Source of the DNA: Streptomyces flaveolus
GTDB lineage: Bacteria; Actinomycetota; Actinomycetes; Streptomycetales; Streptomycetaceae
Assembly (NCBI RefSeq): GCF_000716535.1
Contig: NZ_JNWV01000004.1
Coordinates: 186,001 to 250,000 of the forward strand
Reading direction: 5' to 3'
Length of the DNA stretch: 64,000 bases
The translations under genes and the position numbers were made by a program. Within the stretch, counting starts at the first letter, position 1. Each line of letters begins with the position of its first letter. This document shows positions 63,716-64,000 of this stretch, piece by piece. The notes beneath the pieces are model-generated. The model had not been told where the DNA came from, ran no database searches, and worked only from the letters and a program-made list of their open reading frames with translations.

Positions 63716-64000
63716 ATGGCTGACAACGCACAGAGCTTCGCGATCGGCGACGTCGAGGTGTTCCGTGTGGTCGAGTGGCAGGGACCGTACGTGCCCGCCA
63801 CCGCCCTCGTCCCGGACTGCGGCCCCGAGGTGTGGGACGCCCACGAGGCGCAGCTCGTCCCCGACCACCGGGAGCCCGGCGGCGACCGTGCCGTGGTGAC
63901 GCTCCAGACCTGGGTGTTGCGCACCGGCGGGCGGACGGTGCTGGTCGACACCGGCGTCGGCAACGGGCGGGAGCGCCCCGGGAATCCGCTCTTCCACCGG
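63716..64000 (+). CDS. MBL-fold metallo-hydrolase, N-terminal part
   Basis: Only the first 95 codons are in the window. MADNAQSFAIGDVEVFRVVEWQ is followed by QTWVLRTGGRTVLVDTGVGNGRERP, the strand and VDTG turn that precede the HxHxDH metal motif in metallo-beta-lactamase-fold enzymes. The metal ligands lie beyond the window, so activity cannot be assessed. It is paired divergently with the AraC-type regulator. Confidence 0.8.
   Translation, partial: MADNAQSFAIGDVEVFRVVEWQGPYVPATALVPDCGPEVWDAHEAQLVPDHREPGGDRAVVTLQTWVLRTGGRTVLVDTGVGNGRERPGNPLFHR

Overview
The window is a high-GC actinobacterial chromosome segment, almost certainly Streptomyces. Evidence: very strong third-position G/C bias, many GTG starts, WhiD and BldM side by side, ShbA-type sigma factor, GroEL1 with a His-rich tail, a CIRCE-controlled groES, and a five-gene serine/threonine kinase array. 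From memory, most of the gene order matches the S. coelicolor core region around SCO4725-SCO4780. No transposase, integrase, phage gene or CRISPR array was seen.

Layout. (1) 1-4450: end of map, then infA, rpmJ, rpsM, rpsK, rpoA, rplQ and truA. (2) 4630-11270: a five-gene, largely translationally coupled polysaccharide module sits between truA and rplM: a cellulose-synthase-like GT2, a GH26-like lipoprotein, a GT-C membrane transferase, a UDP-glucose dehydrogenase and a polyprenyl-phosphate sugar synthase-like GT2. (3) 11280-21740: a membrane protein, rplM-rpsI, then glmM, glmS, coaA, acpS and the NAD(P)HX repair enzyme. (4) 21990-28530: alr, an alpha/beta hydrolase and the tsaE/tsaB/rimI/tsaD set for tRNA t6A modification. 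Between tsaE and tsaB lie a palindrome-controlled small ORF and a dead L,D-transpeptidase homologue. (5) 28530-28711: a monocistronic, structurally atypical tRNA gene with its own promoter and terminator. (6) 28825-41660: LacI regulator, LCP ligase, a DGPF/ECF42 sigma pair with a recognisable target promoter, a methyltransferase, tandem polysaccharide deacetylases, groES-groEL1 with two CIRCE operators, and accessory enzymes. (7) 41820-44450: developmental genes whiD, bldM (with a perfect sigma-BldN promoter) and shbA. (8) 44610-50830: guaB, a GuaB paralogue, a nucleotide-sugar dehydrogenase lacking its catalytic Cys, and glpD. (9) 50890-62630: a decayed serine hydrolase, then five membrane-anchored kinases, one a pseudokinase with a long insertion, all ending in a similar extracytoplasmic domain. 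(10) an AraC-type regulator and the start of an MBL-fold hydrolase.

Themes: the translation and core metabolic genes are ordinary housekeeping. Cell-envelope functions recur (glmM/glmS/alr, LCP, deacetylases, the polysaccharide module, kinases). Several homologues have lost catalytic residues: an L,D-transpeptidase, a sugar dehydrogenase, a GuaB paralogue, a kinase and a deacetylase. These pseudoenzymes, the unusual tRNA and the polysaccharide module are the most promising items for follow-up.
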